Positions 43,242 to 51,456 of a DNA stretch of 51,511 nucleotides are shown here, piece after piece. Below the pieces are notes generated by a model that was not told where the DNA came from, did not search any database, and saw nothing but the letters and a program-made list of their open reading frames with translations. Position 1 is the stretch's first letter; each line of letters opens with the position of its first letter. The stretch is from CAZSMC01 sp964607755 (GTDB lineage Bacteria > Zhuqueibacterota > Zhuqueibacteria > Residuimicrobiales > Krinioviventaceae). Both the position numbers and the translations under genes were made by a program. Location: NCBI GenBank assembly GCA_964607755.1, contig CAZSMC010000030.1, forward strand, positions 1 through 51,511, read 5' to 3'.

Positions 43242-44102
43242 TTAAGAGTCCGGGCCAAGTTGATTGATCCACTCGATAATGATTTCTGTTTTACTCTCAG
43301 CTAATGGATCCTGTCTGAATGGCATGCGCGCACCTTCGATTTTTTCGTCTCCGCGAATTTTCATGGCCAGGTAACTGCTTTGCGACTTGCCTGGCTCGAC
43401 AAGCATGATTTGGGGTTTTCCAATGCTGGGTTGGTTTAGCGTAGCCGAAAGATAAGTGTCTTTGGTGATTTTGAGTTCTCTGGCTGGATCGGACCCGGAG
43501 TGACAGCTTTTGCAGTTATTTTTAAAAATCTCCACAACTTGTTGTGAAAGCTGCTCCGGAACACTTGATTCGGTTACAGCGGCTTTTGTTGATTGGTCTC
43601 CTACCGAGCCACGGCTATATTCATTAGCGTCCATTTCCGGCAGTTTTTGTATAAAAGCGACCATGTTCCATATGTCCTCATCAGAATGAGTGATGCCCCA
43701 GGCCGGCATGCCTGTGAACATGATGCCGTGTTTGGTAATCCAGAACTTTTCGCTGGCGTTCCATTCCTGTGCTTCTTCTTCCTCGTAAAGATGCGGCGGC
43801 TTTGGTTCAAGACACTTTGCCATTTCGGTTTCTTTTTTGCCGGGTGCACTATGGCATATCTCACACATGGCAAAGTAATGTTCCGCACCACTTTGTATCA
43901 TGTCCTCATTCTCTAAATCCGGCACCTCTACCTTATGTGCTCTGGTTTTAACAGATCGTTCCATGTTGGTGGATAGAAACCACCGTGTTAATTTCGATGG
44001 CGGTTCCAGCACACTGACATTGACTGTTCCGGTGTACATTACAATTAGTCCCGCAAGAATCAAGATCAGAATCGTTGCAATAACACTCACCAGTATTCTC
44101 AT
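43242..44102 (-). CDS. Membrane-anchored dihaem cytochrome c
   Basis: A 286-aa protein with an N-terminal membrane helix (VSVIATILILILAGLIVMY) and two cytochrome c domains outside the membrane. Haem sites are Cys80-x2-Cys83-His84 (CEICH) and Cys197-x2-Cys200-His201 (CKSCH). FTGMPAWGITHSDEDIWNMV gives the axial Met of the first, and RMPFRQDP a likely one for the second. It would carry electrons in the periplasm. The second domain fits the haem-binding module often seen with c-type oxidoreductases. GGAGG precedes the ATG at 44102; the TTG at 44114 is rejected. No oxidase or reductase gene is adjacent, so its partner is unknown. Confidence 0.88.
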   Translation of the reverse strand: MRILVSVIATILILILAGLIVMYTGTVNVSVLEPPSKLTRWFLSTNMERSVKTRAHKVEVPDLENEDMIQSGAEHYFAMCEICHSAPGKKETEMAKCLEPKPPHLYEEEEAQEWNASEKFWITKHGIMFTGMPAWGITHSDEDIWNMVAFIQKLPEMDANEYSRGSVGDQSTKAAVTESSVPEQLSQQVVEIFKNNCKSCHSGSDPARELKITKDTYLSATLNQPSIGKPQIMLVEPGKSQSSYLAMKIRGDEKIEGARMPFRQDPLAESKTEIIIEWINQLGPDS

Positions 44103-44439
44103 GATATCCTCCAATTTTTATACTCAGATATTCACATATTTTGCGTTTCGAATTGCAATTGCATAATGTGACTTATCTCATTGTTTAACAGAAATGTATG
44201 CTGATTCATTTCAAAAGCGGAGTGTTTTCGAAAAGTGTGTCATGAATGAGCAGCAATAGGATGTCATTTTAAACCAATGAGATACTATGTTAATTAAAAT
44301 CTATAATTTCAAAATTTCGATGCGTTGTAGAGTTCATAATTTAACGCAGAGGTCGCCAAGCGCTCAGAGTAAAACAAGCGTTATTTAATTGTCTATGTAA
44401 AAGATACCTGATGGGAGAAATCATTGTAACATTATAGAA

Positions 44440-44568
44440 TTGGGCTAAAGCCCAAATATTTTGAGAGAACATCTTTACCCTGAGCTAAAGCTCGGGGCTA
44501 TAATATTGCCCCGACTTTTAAGTCGGGGTTGTTGAGATTCCCTTACCTTTAACAGGCACTTTAGTGCC
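44440..44568. repeat. Cluster of four short palindromes with a CTAAAG/CTTTAG core
   Basis: Four hairpins lie in a row: TTGGGCTAAAGCCCAA (44440-44455), CCCTGAGCTAAAGCTCGGGG (44478-44497), CCCCGACTTTTAAGTCGGGG (44509-44528) and GGCACTTTAGTGCC (44555-44568). Arms differ but the centres share CTAAAG, CTTTAG or CTTTTAAG, alternating in orientation. They fill the otherwise empty 610-nt gap (44103-44712). Confidence 0.75.
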
Positions 44569-44712
44569 GAAAGATTAAAACTTACACCCAAGACTGAGCT
44601 TTTACTGATTTTTTCGCTTTTCTTTTTCAATGCAAATTTTTATAATCAATATGTCAAATAACCGACAACTATTCTATTCATTTCTTCTACTGCATTTCAA
44701 TCTGGAGGTCAC

Positions 44713-47334
44713 ATGCTGTCACGATTTTTCTGCGCTTTGCTCATTCTTTCGAGTTTCACAACACTTTATGCAACCGATTACTATGTCGCGCCAGCAGGCT
44801 CTGATGCGAATCCCGGTACGCTTGATTCGCCGTTTGCTACGATTCAAAAGGCAGCCGATGTCATGCAAGCCGGTGATGTGTGCTATATCCGCAAAGGCAT
44901 CTATCGCGAAACGGTCAAGCCGGCTGCGTCCGGAACCATGGGCAGTCCGATCCGGTTCGAGGCTTATGAGAACGAAGAGGTGACTGTGACCGGTACGCAG
45001 CGAATCCCTGAATCGGCGTGGGTAGATCAGAACAACGGCATTTATGTTGCCGATGTCTCCGGTCTGGGCAACGTGAAGCAGGTTTTTGCTGACTGGGAGC
45101 GCATGGACATTGCCCGCTTTCCGAACAACGAATCGAATAATTTGTTGTCGCCAACACTCGGCGAGGCTGATAAAGCCGATGCTGTTGAAAAGCCGGCGTT
45201 ATCCGAACTTTATGACGACCAGCTCGACGGGTCAATCGACTGGACCGGCGCGGATTTGTGGCTGCTCGCCGGCCGACAGTGGGTCGCGTTTGTCACGCCG
45301 GTGGAAGCGCACAACGGCAACACCATCAGCTTTAAAGCCGAGCTGGGTATCGGTGATGCCTACATTCCCGAAAAAGGCAGCCGCTATTTTATCACCGGTA
45401 CTCTGGATGCGCTGGATGCGGAAAGAGAATGGTTCTACGACGAGCAGGAAAAAATGCTCTATTTCAAAGCGCCGGGAAATGTTGATCCATCCACGTTGAA
45501 TGTCGATGTCCGAATCCGCACATTGGGATTTAACCTCACCAACAGAAAACACATTCAGGTTGACGGCATCACTTTTTTTGCCGCCAATGTCACCATGGAG
45601 CGGGCGAAAGACTGCCTTTTCACCAATTCCCGCGTATTCTATCCGGTGGCTTATTATGATGCGGATGCGTGGTCCACGACCGAGACGCCACAGAATTCCA
45701 GTGGAGCCGGCGTCAGGCTCGGTGGGGAAAACAACACGGTTAACAATTGCGAGATCGCCTACTCCTGGGGCGATGGCGTCACTATTTATGGCCGGGCAAA
45801 CCGACTGGAAAATTGCCTGGTTCACGATGTGTGCTGGGCCTGTGCTGATGCGGCTGCCGTTCATACCAGCGGACGCGATCATGTGATTGTGCACAACTCG
45901 CTGTACAATGCCGCGCGCAGCGGACTGGTTCATCGCAAATCCAAAGCCCTGGAAATCGGCTATAATGAGATTTACGATTGCGGACTCATTTGCACGGATT
46001 TGGGCGCCACGTACTGCTGGAACACCGACGGCGAGGGCACGATCATTCATCATAATTTCGTGCACCATGTTCGGACCAGTGCGCATACGGCTGGTATCTA
46101 TCTGGATAACAATTCCAGTGATTTTCTCGTCCATCACAACGTAGTCTGGAAAACGGATGATATCGGCATCCAGACCAATCTGGATGCGCACGATCATCAG
46201 ATTTACAACAACACGATTTGGGATTGTGCCAGCGCCATGGGCGGTGGTGGCGGTAACAATCAGCTTGTCAATCAAATCGTCTACAACAATCTCTCCAATT
46301 CAAGCAGTTGGTTTGGCACGGATGTACAGCAAAATCTGGCCATTGCTGATCCCAAATTTGTGGATGAGGAAAACGGCGATTTCCGTCTGCAAAAAGATTC
46401 TCCGGCACGGGACGATTATGTGATTCCGGTTCGCCTCATGAACGGCGATTTTGAAAACGGTACCGGCGGCTGGAACGGCGGTGGTGGCGACATCAGATCC
46501 GTGACCGAGCCCGTGCATTCCGGGAATTATGCCTGCCAATCGTATAATCGCGATAGATACTGGGAGGGCCTCCGCCAGAGTATTACGGATATTTTAAAAC
46601 GCCACGGCGAGGGCTATTACAAGCTGGTTGCCTGGGTGAGATTGCCTGAAGGCGCGGATCCGGTAACCGCTTATCTTCGCATGAAAATCGTTGATGACAC
46701 TGGTGATGATTATCCCGGTATTCAAAAAAGAGTTACGGCCGATGAATGGACAAAACTGACCATGGGCAAGAATATGTCCTGGCAAGGCGAGGTTCAGGAA
46801 GCGGTATACGAATTGATGACCACAAACGATGACAATCTGACGGATTTCTACATCGATGACTGTGCTGTGATCGCTCCGGAAGGCAGCGGGGATACCGGCG
46901 AGACCGGCGGCGTTCTGATCCCTGGCATTACAGACGATGTTACCGACGGCAAGCCGGATGCCGGTGCGTACGAGTACGGCGGCACAAACGCCAACTGGCA
47001 GGCCGGATCGAGCATCGAGCCTGCCGATCCGCACATTACTTTTGTGGAGCACAAAACAACGTCGCGGCCAGAGCAGTTTGTGCTGCACGCGAACTATCCC
47101 AATCCGTTTAATCCGACAACCAAAATCGAGTTTCAGTGTCCAAAACGGGAATTGGTTTTAGTTACAATTTACAATTTGGCAGGGCAGCGAGTTGAAACCT
47201 TGCTGAACGAGTCGCTGCCGGCCGGACAACACAGCGTGACCTTTGACGGCGCACATCTGCCAAGCGGCGTTTATTTTTATCAGCTCAAAGCCGGTACATT
47301 TCAACAAACGAAGAAATGTCTGCTGATTAAATAA
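44713..47334 (+). CDS. Large secreted beta-helix protein with carbohydrate-binding-like and sorting domains
   Basis: An 873-aa secreted protein. The signal peptide (FFCALLILSSFTTLYA) is followed by TDYYVAPAGSDANPGTLDSP, a standard opening of right-handed beta-helix proteins. Helix repeats (residues about 35-560) are rich in NN and HH words (VHNSLY, IIHHNFVHHV, VHHNVVWK). A sandwich domain (about 575-730; NGDFENGTGGWNGGG) resembles CBM4/9-type modules. The end (HANYPNPFNPTTKIEF, SGVYFYQLKAG) is the sorting domain. GGAGG precedes the ATG. It may be a polysaccharide lyase or binding protein, but no lyase residues can be fixed. It is followed closely by a GH20-like gene. Confidence 0.85.
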   Translation: MLSRFFCALLILSSFTTLYATDYYVAPAGSDANPGTLDSPFATIQKAADVMQAGDVCYIRKGIYRETVKPAASGTMGSPIRFEAYENEEVTVTGTQRIPESAWVDQNNGIYVADVSGLGNVKQVFADWERMDIARFPNNESNNLLSPTLGEADKADAVEKPALSELYDDQLDGSIDWTGADLWLLAGRQWVAFVTPVEAHNGNTISFKAELGIGDAYIPEKGSRYFITGTLDALDAEREWFYDEQEKMLYFKAPGNVDPSTLNVDVRIRTLGFNLTNRKHIQVDGITFFAANVTMERAKDCLFTNSRVFYPVAYYDADAWSTTETPQNSSGAGVRLGGENNTVNNCEIAYSWGDGVTIYGRANRLENCLVHDVCWACADAAAVHTSGRDHVIVHNSLYNAARSGLVHRKSKALEIGYNEIYDCGLICTDLGATYCWNTDGEGTIIHHNFVHHVRTSAHTAGIYLDNNSSDFLVHHNVVWKTDDIGIQTNLDAHDHQIYNNTIWDCASAMGGGGGNNQLVNQIVYNNLSNSSSWFGTDVQQNLAIADPKFVDEENGDFRLQKDSPARDDYVIPVRLMNGDFENGTGGWNGGGGDIRSVTEPVHSGNYACQSYNRDRYWEGLRQSITDILKRHGEGYYKLVAWVRLPEGADPVTAYLRMKIVDDTGDDYPGIQKRVTADEWTKLTMGKNMSWQGEVQEAVYELMTTNDDNLTDFYIDDCAVIAPEGSGDTGETGGVLIPGITDDVTDGKPDAGAYEYGGTNANWQAGSSIEPADPHITFVEHKTTSRPEQFVLHANYPNPFNPTTKIEFQCPKRELVLVTIYNLAGQRVETLLNESLPAGQHSVTFDGAHLPSGVYFYQLKAGTFQQTKKCLLIK

Positions 47335-47337
47335 AGT

Positions 47338-47368
47338 TTTGTAGTACACCTTCCGGGTGTGCTACAAA
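47338..47368. repeat. Intact GTAGTACACC-type palindrome
   Basis: TTTGTAGTACACC (47338-47350) faces GGTGTGCTACAAA (47356-47368), 12 of 13 paired. It sits just after the beta-helix stop and is the intact form of the element split at 37674-37862. No T-run follows. Confidence 0.7.
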
Positions 47369-47399
47369 TATTGCGAGCAAATAAGAAAGAGGTTCGATT

Positions 47400-48443
47400 A
47401 TGAAAAATCTCTATTGGTTATTAATCATTTTTCTTGTCTCCGGTTCGTTTCAATGTTCGACCATAGCTGAAAAATCTGTCAACATAGAAGGACCGCGGAA
47501 AGCGATCCACCTGTTGAATTATAACACAGACGCGGATTTGGAAAGTCTCGGTGATGTTATACCGGCGCTGGCTGATCGCGGCATCAATGTCGTTATTCTG
47601 GAAGTAGACTATCACTTTGAATTCGAATCCCATCCAGAGCTGCGCCATGGCGATGAACAGATTACTCAAAAAGGCGCCAGGCAATTCGCCAAAACGTGCC
47701 GCAAGAACGGCATCCGGCTCATTACGCAATTTCAGTGTTTCGGCCATCAGTCGTGGGCAGAGCACACTTATCCTTTGCTTACCGTGTACCCTGAACTGGA
47801 TTTAACGCTCGGGGCGTTTCCCGATAACGAGGGCATTTATTGCCGCGAGTGGGATCCGTACAATCCCAGGGTCAATGAGATTGTCTTTGCGTTAATGGAC
47901 GAGATCATCGATGCCTTTCAGGCCGATGCCATGCATGTGGGCATGGATGAGGTGTTTCTCATCACGGACGACAATGCGGTGTCGACACGGGATAAAAACC
48001 CGGCAGAGGTGTTTGCCAAAGTGGTTAATGATATGTACGACCATATCGTCGAAAAACGTGGTCTTGAGATGCTTATATGGGGCGACAGGTTCATCGATGC
48101 AGCAGAGATCGACTATGGCGAGTGGGAAGCCTCGGCAAACGGCACAGCGCCGGCGATTGACATGATACCAAAAGATATTATCATCTGCGACTGGCATTAT
48201 AATGAGAGGGAAAGCTACGAATCTGTTCCCCTGTTTTTAGCGCACGGTTTCCGGGTGTTGCCGTCGAGTTGGAAAAACGTCAATGCATCAAATGCGTTTT
48301 TGACATACAGTCAAAATCTGGACAGCGACAGGGTGCTGGGACATTTGTTTACCACCTGGAGCAAGATGAAACCGGAGGAATTATTGAGTTACAAGCCGAT
48401 GGTTGAAGGTATAAAATTAATGAACGCTTTGAAAGCTAAATAG
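47400..48443 (+). CDS. GH20-like beta-N-acetylhexosaminidase-type lipoprotein
   Basis: A 347-aa lipoprotein (signal ending SGSFQCS, Cys19) made of one TIM barrel related to GH20. The conserved Asp183-Glu184 pair in MHVGMDEVF is the catalytic motif of GH20 (assistant Asp and acid Glu). LITQFQCFGHQSWAEHTYP and MLIWGDRF also fit. It lacks the extra N-terminal domain of many hexosaminidases, so the fold is minimal and the substrate uncertain. AGAGG precedes the ATG at 47400. It lies 65 nt after the beta-helix gene and may be co-transcribed with it through the palindrome. Confidence 0.82.
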   Translation: MKNLYWLLIIFLVSGSFQCSTIAEKSVNIEGPRKAIHLLNYNTDADLESLGDVIPALADRGINVVILEVDYHFEFESHPELRHGDEQITQKGARQFAKTCRKNGIRLITQFQCFGHQSWAEHTYPLLTVYPELDLTLGAFPDNEGIYCREWDPYNPRVNEIVFALMDEIIDAFQADAMHVGMDEVFLITDDNAVSTRDKNPAEVFAKVVNDMYDHIVEKRGLEMLIWGDRFIDAAEIDYGEWEASANGTAPAIDMIPKDIIICDWHYNERESYESVPLFLAHGFRVLPSSWKNVNASNAFLTYSQNLDSDRVLGHLFTTWSKMKPEELLSYKPMVEGIKLMNALKAK

Positions 48444-48491
48444 CTGATTGTGACTTGAATACTTTGATTTAGCTTGAAACCTGTTAAAAAA

Positions 48492-48797
48492 TTATACTGC
48501 TTTTTGATATTGATGTACTTCTTGATCAATTTTATTGGAGTACAGATCTTTGGCGATATCTAAATCATAATCCATTTGTAGTCCAAGCCAAAATTGTGGA
48601 GACATGTGAAAATACTTTGCCAATCGAAGTGCTGTATCTGGAGTAATTCTTCTTTGTCCTAATACGATTTCATTGATTCTTCGTGGCGGAACATGAATAT
48701 CAGTCGCCACTTTATTTTGACTGAGTTTCATTGGTTTTAAAAATTCTTCCAATAATATTTCTCCCGGATGAATAGGGGGGATTTTATTATTATTCAT
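48492..48797 (-). CDS. higA: HigA-family antitoxin
   Basis: A 101-aa XRE-type helix-turn-helix antitoxin of the HigA (VapI) type. IHPGEILLEEFLKPMKLSQN is the family start, with HTH residues following (NKVATDIHVPPRRINEIVLG) and MSPQFWLGLQMDYDL after it. The strong AAGGAGG precedes the ATG. A HigB toxin gene should precede it, but only the toxin's C-terminal tail survives (next entry). Confidence 0.9.
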   Translation of the reverse strand: MNNNKIPPIHPGEILLEEFLKPMKLSQNKVATDIHVPPRRINEIVLGQRRITPDTALRLAKYFHMSPQFWLGLQMDYDLDIAKDLYSNKIDQEVHQYQKAV

Positions 48798-48808
48798 GGT
48801 TAACCTCC

Positions 48809-48915
48809 TTAATGGTAATCAACGATCTCAACATTAAATGCATCATGATTATCATAGTTAAAGCAAATTCGCCATTGATTGTTTATTCTAAAATTAAGAT
48901 TTGTGAAAAAATAGA
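48809..48915 (-). pseudogene. HigB toxin remnant (C-terminal tail)
   Basis: The minus-strand frame ending with TAA at 48809-48811 reads NFRINNQWRICFNYDNHD and VEIVDYH, the C-terminal half of a RelE/HigB toxin. The residues before it (IRPSKIYFFTNL) no longer match, and no start or N-terminal half is present before the neighbouring DUF5615 gene. It is too short for the usual ORF search but supports a deleted HigBA pair. Confidence 0.75.
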
Positions 48916-48930
48916 TTTTACTTGGTCGAA

Positions 48931-49284
48931 TTAGGATGTCCGAGCAAACCGAACTTTGGTTTCAGTTACTACTGTGAAATTATTAGATAATTGATCTTTG
49001 TAATTTGCTATTAAACTGCGGAGTGTATTTATTTTTATAATTGATCTTTCATCTTCGAGTCGCAGAAATATTACCCCTCTGTGCGGTTGATTCTCTCTAA
49101 ATACTCTTTCACCAAAATCTTTGTCGTTTGTGATTAGTATCCAATTCTCCGAAAATGCTTTCTCTATCACCTTATCATCGGAAATTCCCCTGGCTTGGTT
49201 ATATACAGAAAACACCTCATGTCCTTGTTCTTGTAGCCAGCTAGCCACTCTTGGGCCCGTACACTCATCGACTAAGAAACGCAT
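48931..49284 (-). CDS. DUF5615 PIN-like toxin
   Basis: A 117-aa PIN-like protein of the DUF5615 family, predicted RNase toxin. Asp residues typical of the fold appear in RFLVDECTGPR and LITNDKDFGERV. It directly follows the DUF433 gene with no gap (stop at 49285-49287, ATG at 49282-49284), the usual arrangement of this type of toxin-antitoxin pair. Its end abuts the HigB remnant. Confidence 0.85.
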   Translation of the reverse strand: MRFLVDECTGPRVASWLQEQGHEVFSVYNQARGISDDKVIEKAFSENWILITNDKDFGERVFRENQPHRGVIFLRLEDERSIIKINTLRSLIANYKDQLSNNFTVVTETKVRFARTS

Positions 49285-49533
49285 CTACGCTATTTCCGTT
49301 TCGAGTGGCATAAATGATGTGTTTTCTAATGATTTCGCAGCAAACAATAAACACGCTTGAATATCTTCTGTTGTAAGTCCTTCATATTCTTGTATTATAT
49401 CGGTAGCGGTGTCACCATGGGCTAACAAATTTAGAATATATTCGACAGACAAGCGCGTTCCTTTAATCACAGGTTTTCCAACCATAATTTCTGGATTGAT
49501 AACTATTCTTTCAAGCAACTGATGATCTTTCAT
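49285..49533 (-). CDS. DUF433 antitoxin-like protein
   Basis: An 82-aa DUF433 protein, a small HTH family that partners DUF5615 toxins. ERIVINPEIMVGKPVIKGTR and YEGLTTEDIQACLLFAAKS are the family signatures. It is first in the pair and would bind both toxin and promoter. AGGATA lies about 10 nt before the ATG. Confidence 0.88.
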   Translation of the reverse strand: MKDHQLLERIVINPEIMVGKPVIKGTRLSVEYILNLLAHGDTATDIIQEYEGLTTEDIQACLLFAAKSLENTSFMPLETEIA

Positions 49534-49582
49534 ATCGCAAATATCCTGGTTTTATGAAAAGCAAATATAATTGATATTAAAA

Positions 49583-50077
49583 TCATATTAATGATAATTT
49601 ATAAATATTCAAACGGATTTTTCTCATATATCTTTTCACTAATGCGGCTAAATCTTGCAAACGCAATTCGTCTTTGATGTAAGGCACAAGCCCCATCTCA
49701 AATTCAAAGCCCAGGATATCCACCTGGGTAATCAAATTCTGACGGCACTCTTTGAACACATTTTCCACCAGCGTTTTGATGACAGGCACCGAAAGCGGCC
49801 CCACATGCACAAACCGCCCGGCTTTTTTGCCATAAAGATATTTATGTCCCCGAACCCGCTGGCCAGAATAACCCTCTAAAATGAGATTAACATATTTTCC
49901 CTGTTTAGCTTCCAGCAGTTGTTCCTGTTGTTCTTGCGCGATATTGGCAGGAACGCCGAAAAAGAACTACCGCTCGTATTTACCCAGATTCCGCACCTCA
50001 AAGGCGCGGTAGGGGTTGCCCCGTTTAATTTTTTCGATGACGTCGTTTTTCTCGGATTCGGACAAATTAGATACATC
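49583..50077 (-). pseudogene. Remnant of a type III-like DNA methylase / methyltransferase C-terminus
   Basis: The minus-strand frame reads YRAFEVRNLGKYER, a TAG, then FFFGVPANIAQEQ, KYVNLILEGYSGQRVRGHKY, RFVHVGPLSVPV and QVDILGFEFEMGLVP. I recognise this as the C-terminal part of a DNA methylase of type III-like restriction systems. The body of the gene is absent upstream, where a toxin-antitoxin pair begins, and an in-frame TAG cuts the rest (about 49970). It is a dead fragment. The 3' end runs to 49583. Confidence 0.6.
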
Positions 50078-50287
50078 TCACTCTTTCATTTTTTTGATTT
50101 CCTCTACAATGGTCTCAATCTTTGGATTTCCCAGCCAGCTATGCCTGTCTTTGGAATAATTGCCGCTGCCCTTTTCTCCGTATCGAAGGAAGCGGATCAT
50201 CCCCACAATGCCAAGATGCTGCGTTAGAGCATTTATTCCGGTGATCCGAATTTCTTCGAGTGTTTGATTTTTGATTTTTGCTTCCAT
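50078..50287 (-). CDS. Small antitoxin-like protein partnered with PIN toxin
   Basis: A 69-aa protein with NQTLEEIRITGINALTQHLG and KDRHSWLGNPKIETIVEEIK, helical and charged, of a type found next to PIN toxins. It begins directly at the end of the PIN gene (no gap), so the two form a unit. The order is toxin first, antitoxin second, the reverse of most pairs. The DNA-binding fold is not obvious. Confidence 0.65.
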   Translation of the reverse strand: MEAKIKNQTLEEIRITGINALTQHLGIVGMIRFLRYGEKGSGNYSKDRHSWLGNPKIETIVEEIKKMKE

Positions 50288-50728
50288 CTAGATGACCTCC
50301 TTAATCCAGTCCAGGGGATTCCTGACTGTTAACTTTATTTTATCAACATGTTTACGCATTTTATTTAATAACAGATCATCAGTCGTAAGAAAAATATCAG
50401 CTTTTCCGCTTTCGGCACTGGCGATATGCAATGCATCATAACTTTTAATGCTTAATTTTTGTATTTGTTCTGCTCTTGCCAATATACGATCATTAGTTCT
50501 AATATATTCGCAGGCTTTTGAAATGATCAACTGGATTTTACTTTTTCTTTCCGGATCAGGTATTTTATTTATTTCATAAAAAATACCGTCGCTATTTAGC
50601 AAGAACCACTGTCCATGCTCAACAAATTTCAGGATAGTCAAGATCGCTTCTGCTTTCAGATGAATTCTATCCTGCGTCTGATCGTCAAAAGGGCGGTTTA
50701 GACAACAGACATCGAGGTATATCCTCAT
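50288..50728 (-). CDS. PIN-domain RNase toxin
   Basis: A 146-aa PIN-domain protein. It starts RIYLDVCCLNRPFDD, with the first acidic residue Asp6, and has SYDALHIASAESGKADIFLT and TTDDLLLNKM with further acidic residues. It would be a VapC-like RNase, neutralised by the small protein encoded downstream. The ATG at 50728 has AGGAT just upstream. Confidence 0.8.
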   Translation of the reverse strand: MRIYLDVCCLNRPFDDQTQDRIHLKAEAILTILKFVEHGQWFLLNSDGIFYEINKIPDPERKSKIQLIISKACEYIRTNDRILARAEQIQKLSIKSYDALHIASAESGKADIFLTTDDLLLNKMRKHVDKIKLTVRNPLDWIKEVI

Positions 50729-50778
50729 ATCCTAATCCTTTTCGGTTTTAAAGAATTTAATTATGGTATTAAAAGTCT

Positions 50779-51111
50779 TTATATCTTTTTTTTGAACTGC
50801 ACAGAACCCTTGTCTTTGATGGTTAGATCATCAATGGCCTTTTTGAATGCGCCATACAGGGTTTGTTTTGCCTCCAGCTCCGAAAGATTGCGCAAAATGT
50901 CGGCGTCTTCAAGGTTCACGCTTTTGCCGAATAATTTGTGTCGAATAAACTGTCCCACTTTGGGATAGAGAATATTAAATCCGCTCAACAGCCGGTTTTC
51001 CTTGAGAATAGTCCGGGTGAAAAATCCAACCACATTGCGCCAGCCGGGCAGTGTGTCGGTAAACTGAATTTTATGGGAAAACGCGCCGTCGAGTTCGGTG
51101 GATAATTTTTT
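50779..51111 (-). pseudogene. Remnant of a restriction-system helicase (type III R-like)
   Basis: The frame reads IQFTDTLPGWRNVVGFFTRT, GFNILYPKVGQFI, VNLEDADILRNLSELEA and DDLTIKDKGSVQF, typical of the C-terminal region of DEAD-helicase restriction endonucleases. A stop (TAG) lies at 51112-51114 before any start, and the gene ends at 50779 well short of its nuclease part. It is a fragment only. It pairs logically with the methylase remnant at 49583. Confidence 0.65.
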
Positions 51112-51114
51112 CTA

Positions 51115-51456
51115 CAAAGCTAACCATTAGATGTATAAAAACTGGCTACAGAATGAATAACCAGTCCAACATAATGAATCCGCTCATACGATGCAAGTGC
51201 TTTTTAGTCAAACTGTTAGTAGCGGAACGTTCGAAAGCAAAGATTTTTTCCGGGTAACGTCATGAGCGCCCAATTGTCATTGTGTTGATAAATTTCCATA
51301 CCTCTGTACCGCACTCCAAATCAAAGGCATATTTGAAGCCATGTGTTGCCGTGCAGGACGATGAATTTACCAAAAGAATAATATAAATCTTGATATTAAA
51401 TTTGACTTTTATTAAATTAAAAAGATTTTCTTGAGGGAAACTATTTCATCTTTCCC
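51115..51456. other. Gene-free interval before the tRNA
   Basis: About 340 nt with no open frame I would defend. It becomes very AT-rich toward the tRNA and must hold its promoter. No att-like repeat could be confirmed because the tRNA 3' end is outside the window. Confidence 0.45.

Noticed and set aside
44440..44568. CRISPR array
   Set aside because: The units are palindromes with different arms and irregular spacing, not identical direct repeats, and no cas gene is present in the window.
45232..46275. Long minus-strand open frame (347 codons) inside the beta-helix gene
   Set aside because: It is antisense to a well-supported secreted protein, has no ribosome site and matches no family; it is a codon-bias shadow.
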